From Bradyrhizobium zhanjiangense (GTDB taxonomy: Bacteria > Pseudomonadota > Alphaproteobacteria > Rhizobiales > Xanthobacteraceae): a stretch of 64,000 nucleotides of DNA. This document shows, piece by piece, positions 59,954 to 64,000 of this stretch (the first letter of the stretch is position 1; each line of letters starts with the position of its first letter). The stretch is taken from assembly GCF_004114935.1 (NCBI RefSeq), contig NZ_CP022221.1, positions 4,919,001 through 4,983,000 on the forward strand, given 5' to 3'. A program made the translations under genes and the position numbers. A model generated the notes under the pieces. It ran no database searches. It was not told where the DNA came from and saw only the letters and a list, made by a program, of their open reading frames with translations.

Positions 59954-61249
59954 GTGAAGTGGGATGCTGGCCATTCAAGTCGGGCGGCCCGTGTCGCGAG
60001 CCTTTGCAGGCGACTTTTTGGCGGCCCCGGAGGTCGCGACGCCGTCCGGGCCGCGGCGGTGATCCTGGTTGGTCTGCACGCAAGTCAGGCCGCGGCTGGA
60101 GAGAAGCGATATGGACCGGGTGTCACCGATACCGAGATCAAGATCGGCAACACGTCGCCCTATAGCGGCCCGGCATCCGCCTTCAGCATGGTCGCCAAGA
60201 CCGAGGAGGCCTACTTCCGCAAGGTCAACGCGGAAGGTGGCATCAACGGCCGGCGCATTGTCTTCCTGTCATACGACGACGCGTACTCGCCGCCGAAGAC
60301 GGTCGAGCAGACGAGGCGGCTGGTTGAGAGCGACGAGGTTCTGCTGGTCTTCAACGCGCTCGGCACCGCGGCCAACTCGGCCGTGCAAAAATATCTGAAC
60401 GTCAGGAAGGTGCCGCAATTGTTCGTGTCGAGCGGAGCGGCCAAGTGGAATGATCCTCAGAACTTCCCCTGGACGATGGGATTTACCCCAAGCTACGAGA
60501 CCGAGGGCTACATCTACGCAAGATATGTGCTGCGGGAACGACCGACGGCGAAGATCGCGATCCTCTTTCAGAACGACGACTTCGGAAAGGACTACCTCCG
60601 GGGGATCAGGAAGGCGCTCGGCGACAAGGCCGCGTCAATGATCGTCGCGGAGGAAGCCTTCGACGTGTCGGAGCCGACCATCGACTCGCACCTCGTCAAG
60701 CTGAAGGCGACCGGCGCGGACGTGTTGTTCGACATCGCAACACCGAAATTTGCGGCGCAAGCGATCAAGAAGGTGTCGGAGCTCGGCTGGAAGCCGCTGC
60801 ATCTTCTCAGCTATGTCTCGGCATCGATCGGAAGCGTGATCAAGCCCGCAGGATTCGAGCATGCGCAAGGCCTGATCTCGGCTGCGTATTTCAAGGATCC
60901 GAACGACCCCGCGTGGGCGGACGATTCCGGCCTCAAGGAGCTCAACCGATTTCTGGACGGCTATTTTCCCGGCGCTGATCGCAGCGATACGCTGATCGTG
61001 AACGGCTACAACACGGCGCAGGCGCTCGTCCATCTGCTGAAGCAGTGTGGCGACGATCTCACGCGCGAGAACGTGATGCGGCAGGCGGCCCAGCTGAAAG
61101 AGGTCGAATTGGGTATGCTGCTTCCCGGCATCCGATTGAACACGTCACCGGGCGATTTCGCCCCGGTGAAGCAATGGCAGTTGATGCGCTTCGAGGGAGC
61201 GAATTGGCATCTGTTCGGCGACGTCATGAGCGGCGAAACGAAGAACTAG
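59954..61249 (+). CDS. ABC transporter substrate-binding protein (LivK-like), no adjacent permease
   Basis: A 431-residue type I periplasmic binding protein. A long N-terminus (RAAAVILVGLHASQAAAGEKR) contains the Sec-type signal, cleaved near residue 50. The mature part starts YGPGVTDTEIKIGNTSPYSGPASAF, nearly the same as the receptor at 30351. The GTG at 59954 was chosen for GGGAGAGG upstream. An earlier start would run through the operator. It is followed 15 bp later by an SDR gene. No permease is nearby. Confidence 0.88.
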   Translation: MKWDAGHSSRAARVASLCRRLFGGPGGRDAVRAAAVILVGLHASQAAAGEKRYGPGVTDTEIKIGNTSPYSGPASAFSMVAKTEEAYFRKVNAEGGINGRRIVFLSYDDAYSPPKTVEQTRRLVESDEVLLVFNALGTAANSAVQKYLNVRKVPQLFVSSGAAKWNDPQNFPWTMGFTPSYETEGYIYARYVLRERPTAKIAILFQNDDFGKDYLRGIRKALGDKAASMIVAEEAFDVSEPTIDSHLVKLKATGADVLFDIATPKFAAQAIKKVSELGWKPLHLLSYVSASIGSVIKPAGFEHAQGLISAAYFKDPNDPAWADDSGLKELNRFLDGYFPGADRSDTLIVNGYNTAQALVHLLKQCGDDLTRENVMRQAAQLKEVELGMLLPGIRLNTSPGDFAPVKQWQLMRFEGANWHLFGDVMSGETKN

Positions 61250-61264
61250 GCAGGGAGACGACAA

Positions 61265-62167
61265 ATGGGACGACTATGTGCCGGGCGGGTCGCGATCGTG
61301 ACGGGTGGCGGCAGGGGGCTCGGGCGAGAATACGCGTTAATGCTGGCGGAGCAGGGCGCCAAGGTCGTGGTCAACGATCTCGGCAGCACGGCAGCGGGTG
61401 AGGGCGCCGATATGTCGCCTGCTCAGGAGGTTGTCGACGAGATCAGGCGCGCCGGCGGCGAAGCCATTGTGAACGGCAGCGATGTCAGCGATTGGGCCGG
61501 CGCCAAGGCTCTGATCGACGCCGCCATCGACGCTTTCGGCCGGCTCGACGTCCTCATCAACAACGCCGGTATCTTGCGGGATCGCATGATGGTCAACATG
61601 AGCGAGGCGGAATGGGACGCCGTGATCAAGGTGCATCTCAAAGGCACCTTCGCCCCGTCTCACCATGCCGCGCAGTACTGGCGTCAGGAAACCAAGAAGC
61701 GTGGAGCGCCGGTCAGCGCCCGCCTGATCAACACCTCGTCGGCCTCCGGATTGTTCGGCAATGTCGGCCAGAGCAACTATGGGGCTGCCAAGGCCGGTAT
61801 CGCCGCCTTTACCATCATCAGCGCGATGGAGCTCCGCCAATACGGCATCACGGCGAATGCGATCGCGCCACGCGCGCAGACCCGCATGACCGAAGGATTG
61901 CGTGAGCGCACCGAGGAGGAGATCAAGCGCCGGAATCCGCGTTGGGTCGCGCCGATCGTGGTCTGGCTCGCGAGCGAAGAGTCCAGGGACGTGACCGGTC
62001 GCGTATTCGAGGCAGGCGATGGGATTCTCAAGGTCGCAGAGGGCTGGCACGCGGGCCCGGGTATTGACCCGGTCGAGGATCCCAACGAACTCGGCCCTCA
62101 GGTGGCGAAACTGATGCAGGAAGCGCGGCCCAACGCCGATATCTGGGGGCGAGACATCGTCTCGTGA
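61265..62167 (+). CDS. SDR, (3R)-hydroxyacyl-CoA dehydrogenase-like (multifunctional enzyme 2 type)
   Basis: A 300-residue SDR with TGGGRGLGREYALMLAEQGAKVVVNDLG at residues about 13-40, characteristic of the dehydrogenase domain of peroxisomal MFE-2. The catalytic Tyr-x3-Lys is in SNYGAAKAG near 176. The C-terminus is longer than in classical SDRs, as in that group. It probably oxidises the (3R)-hydroxyacyl-CoA formed by the hydratase encoded at 58960. It lies 15 bp after the receptor gene and converges on the MarR gene. Confidence 0.87.
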   Translation: MGRLCAGRVAIVTGGGRGLGREYALMLAEQGAKVVVNDLGSTAAGEGADMSPAQEVVDEIRRAGGEAIVNGSDVSDWAGAKALIDAAIDAFGRLDVLINNAGILRDRMMVNMSEAEWDAVIKVHLKGTFAPSHHAAQYWRQETKKRGAPVSARLINTSSASGLFGNVGQSNYGAAKAGIAAFTIISAMELRQYGITANAIAPRAQTRMTEGLRERTEEEIKRRNPRWVAPIVVWLASEESRDVTGRVFEAGDGILKVAEGWHAGPGIDPVEDPNELGPQVAKLMQEARPNADIWGRDIVS

Positions 62168-62213
62168 GCTTCCCAAGAACTCCTCCCGGAGCACCTCGGG
62201 CGGGTGGCTGGCC

Positions 62214-62738
62214 TCAGGCCGCCGCCCGCCGTTTTTTCCGGGTTTTGGACCGCGGCGCGTCTTCCTCCTCGTCCTCTCCGCTCTGGGTCTCCGTGCCATC
62301 AGACATGGCCAGAAGGTTGTGCTTCATCGCAAGGAGGGCTTCCGAAGCGGCTTCCAGTTGCTTGCGGTCGATGCCGTTGACGATTCTTGCATTGAACTTG
62401 TCGGTTTCCTTCCGGAGCTTTTCGAGGAATCCGCGGGCCTGCTTGGTGACATAGACGCGCTTGATCCGCCGGTCGACCGGATCGGCCTGCCGTATCACGA
62501 ACCCCGATGTCTCCAGCCGATCGATCAGGGCCCCGACGGCGACCTTGCCGACGTCGAGCTCGTTGGCGAGTTGCACCTGGGGAAGGCCATCCTTGCGCGA
62601 AATGAACGCCAGGACCCACCATTGCGAGCGGGTGATCCCGAGCGGCGCAAGCGCCCGATCGAACATCATCCTCCTGAGCCGAGACACGTCATGGATGAGA
62701 TATCCAAGCCGAAGATCCCAATCGGGTTGATCAACCAT
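62214..62738 (-). CDS. MarR family transcriptional regulator
   Basis: A 174-residue MarR protein with ITRSQWWVLAFISRKDG near residue 40, recognition region QLANELDVGKVAVGALIDRLE and wing DPVDRRIKRVYVTKQ. The C-terminal tail is highly charged (EDEEEDAPRSKTRKKRR). The ATG at 62738 follows AAGGGA; a TTG at 62777 lacks a site. Its promoter region carries two RTAC-N6-GTAY operators, and a third lies at 59892. It is therefore the likely repressor of the flanking beta-oxidation-type genes. Confidence 0.9.
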   Translation of the reverse strand: MVDQPDWDLRLGYLIHDVSRLRRMMFDRALAPLGITRSQWWVLAFISRKDGLPQVQLANELDVGKVAVGALIDRLETSGFVIRQADPVDRRIKRVYVTKQARGFLEKLRKETDKFNARIVNGIDRKQLEAASEALLAMKHNLLAMSDGTETQSGEDEEEDAPRSKTRKKRRAAA

Positions 62739-62785
62739 CGATGTTTCCCTTGAGGCGAGTCGGAGGTAGAGGTTCAACTAATACC

Positions 62786-62799
62786 ATACACCAGCGTAT
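62786..62799. promoter_or_regulatory. MarR-type operator, site 2 of 3
   Basis: ATAC-ACCAGC-GTAT, 47 bp upstream of the MarR start codon. Same half-sites and nearly the same spacer (ACCAGC versus ACAAGC) as the site at 59892. The position suggests autoregulation. Confidence 0.7.
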
Positions 62800-62870
62800 T
62801 TTAAAGGAAAGGTCGTGGGATCGGCTGAAAATTCCCCAATTAACTGCCGAGCCGCGGATTTACAAAAGAA

Positions 62871-62884
62871 GTACGCTAGTGTAT
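62871..62884. promoter_or_regulatory. MarR-type operator, site 3 of 3 (inverted)
   Basis: GTAC-GCTAGT-GTAT on the + strand, which reads ATAC-ACTAGC-GTAC on the other. It lies 81 bp before the dienoyl-CoA-reductase-like SDR start (62966). It has the same core as the sites at 59892 and 62786, in opposite orientation. Confidence 0.7.
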
Positions 62885-62965
62885 TAGTTCATAAAGAGGC
62901 GCCCACTCGTTGGATCGCGAAAGCGCCCGCTTCATAGGAATTCAATCGCAGGAAGGAAGTCGCCC

Positions 62966-63847
62966 ATGTTCGACGCCGCCGTGCTCAAGGGAAAGCGCAT
63001 CTTGGTCACGGGCGGAGGGACGGGACTCGGCAAGGAGATGTCAGTCGGTTTCGCCGCCCACGGCGCTCACGTCTACATCTGCGGGCGGAGGAAAGAGGTC
63101 CTCGATCAGGCCGTGCGCGACATCGCCGAGCGGTCCGGGGGAACGGTTTCCGCGCTGCTTGCCAACGTACGCGATCCCGACAGCATCGAGGCTATGATGA
63201 CGGGCATCTGGGCCGAGGGTCCCCTTACGGGGCTCGTCAACAATGCCGCGGCCAACTTCCTTGCGCCTACCGAAAGCCTCTCGCCGCGGGGCTACGAGGC
63301 GGTTCGGTCGACGGTGATGGACGGCTCGTTCTATGCCTCGCTTGCCTGCGGCAAGCGTTGGATTGCCGCGGGCCTGCCAGGCAGCATCATCAGCAACCTC
63401 GTGACCTGGGTGTGGACCGGGTCCGCCTATGTGGTGCCGTCGGCGATGGCAAAGGCCGCCGTACACGCCATGACCATGTCGCTCGCGGTCGAGTGGGGAC
63501 CCAAGGGTATCCGCGTCAATGCCATCGCGCCTGGCCCATTTCCGACGGAGGGAGCGTGGGACAAGCTCAATCCGCTTGCCGAGACAGGTGTCGGTGCGAC
63601 CCAAGCGGAGGAGGTGCCGCTGCGCCGTTTCGGCAAGATGGACGAGCTGCGCAATCTCCTGATCTTCCTGATGTCGGATGGCTCGAGCTACATCACCGGT
63701 GACACGATCAGTATCGATGGCGGGCATCATCTGGCTGCGCCGAGCACTTTCGCCGGGCTTTCCAAGCTATCGCCTGCCGACTGGCAGCGTGCGCGCGAAG
63801 CCATTCAGGCCTCGGTCCAAAAAGAGAAGCAAGCGCGCTCAATCTGA
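62966..63847 (+). CDS. SDR, 2,4-dienoyl-CoA reductase-like
   Basis: A 293-residue SDR. VTGGGTGLGKEMSVGFAAHGAHVYICGRR binds NADPH. NNAAANFLAPTESLSPRGYEAV and SAMAKAAVHAMTMSLAVEWGPKGIRVNAIAPGPFPTEG follow the pattern of peroxisomal 2,4-dienoyl-CoA reductases, in which the usual catalytic Tyr before x3-Lys is replaced by Ser. It would reduce an unsaturated CoA ester. The ATG has AGGAAG about 8 nt upstream. It is the first gene of a MarR-controlled operon continuing with an enoyl-CoA hydratase. Confidence 0.87.
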   Translation: MFDAAVLKGKRILVTGGGTGLGKEMSVGFAAHGAHVYICGRRKEVLDQAVRDIAERSGGTVSALLANVRDPDSIEAMMTGIWAEGPLTGLVNNAAANFLAPTESLSPRGYEAVRSTVMDGSFYASLACGKRWIAAGLPGSIISNLVTWVWTGSAYVVPSAMAKAAVHAMTMSLAVEWGPKGIRVNAIAPGPFPTEGAWDKLNPLAETGVGATQAEEVPLRRFGKMDELRNLLIFLMSDGSSYITGDTISIDGGHHLAAPSTFAGLSKLSPADWQRAREAIQASVQKEKQARSI

Positions 63848-63892
63848 ACTTCTGACGCGCGGGCCGCGAAGAAGCATCGAAGGGAAGAGCCG

Positions 63893-64000
63893 ATGGGACT
63901 GGCCATATCGACCAAGAGCTTTGAATGCACCATCGACGATGGTCTTGCTCATATCGTTCTGGATCAGTCCGCCCGCGGCAACCCGATTGACGGAGATTTT
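63893..64000 (+). CDS. Enoyl-CoA hydratase/isomerase, N-terminal fragment (cut by window edge)
   Basis: First 36 codons of a crotonase-family protein running off the right edge. The segment IDDGLAHIVLDQSARGNPID matches the usual first beta-strands and the xRxNPID turn of enoyl-CoA hydratases. The ATG at 63893 follows AAGGGAAGAGCC. It lies 45 bp after the dienoyl-CoA-reductase-like gene, in the same operon. Confidence 0.8.
   Translation, partial: MGLAISTKSFECTIDDGLAHIVLDQSARGNPIDGDF

Noticed and set aside
1..64000. CRISPR arrays, tRNA/rRNA genes, intact insertion sequences, phage genes
   Set aside because: No regularly spaced direct repeats with unique spacers, no cloverleaf or rRNA-like segments, and no transposase or integrase motifs were recognised on either strand.

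Overview
The window is high-GC bacterial DNA dense with catabolic genes. Many LivK-type receptors, aromatic and acyl-CoA catabolism genes, TAT-like signals and frequent GTG/TTG starts suggest an alphaproteobacterium of the Hyphomicrobiales, Bradyrhizobium-like. That placement is inference, because no rRNA or housekeeping marker is present. I see no tRNA, rRNA, CRISPR array, intact transposase or origin.

Layout. (A) 1-11378: a leftward operon with a receptor, LivH, a single-chain LivM-LivG-LivF fusion, a shikimate-dehydrogenase-like protein and two FAD dehydrogenases (the second runs off the left edge). It diverges from a rightward operon with a Gfo/Idh dehydrogenase, an IclR regulator, an epimerase and a TIM-barrel isomerase. 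Two IclR-like palindromes lie between them. (B) 11394-17434: an AraC regulator divergent from an FAD dehydrogenase, a receptor, a NIPSNAP protein and two SDRs. (C) 18391-29664: an IclR regulator followed by two LigI-like amidohydrolases with twin-arginine signals, an SMP-30 lactonase, a YdiJ-type D-2-hydroxyacid dehydrogenase, two MFS permeases, a DUF1932 dehydrogenase and an RraA-like aldolase. Two copies of a GAAACG-N-CGTTTC palindrome mark its promoters. (D) 30351-48084: a receptor and acyl-CoA dehydrogenase divergent from a GntR regulator. Then come an enoyl-CoA hydratase, a double acyl-CoA dehydrogenase, a CoA-transferase, an alcohol dehydrogenase, a P450, a MarR regulator, a HicB-like protein, a phthalate-type Rieske oxygenase with its reductase, a receptor, a second CoA-transferase and a thiolase/DUF35 pair. 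(E) 48819-57898: a leftward operon for a three-component ring-hydroxylating dioxygenase, a cis-diol dehydrogenase, a TetR regulator and two coupled extradiol-dioxygenase paralogues, one without its metal ligands. It diverges from an ACMSD-like amidohydrolase and an unrecognised gene. (F) 57984-64000: a Bug-type receptor, then a MarR-controlled unit with a hydratase, a receptor, a 3-hydroxyacyl-CoA dehydrogenase-like SDR, a dienoyl-CoA-reductase-like SDR and the start of an enoyl-CoA hydratase. Three matching operators occur in it.

The genes form self-contained catabolic cassettes. Each has its own regulator and most have a periplasmic receptor, but the window holds only one permease/ATPase set, so the receptors may share it or use transporters elsewhere. 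Three degenerate copies of one 350-420 bp repeat occupy the only three gaps over 300 bp, at 17.7, 29.9 and 48.2 kb. Each gap is a cassette boundary (B/C, C/D and D/E), which suggests assembly from blocks. Substrates cannot be read from sequence. Cassette E most resembles p-cumate-type meta-cleavage, cassette C enzymes of the protocatechuate 4,5-cleavage type, and cassette A degradation of a hydroxylated alicyclic acid.
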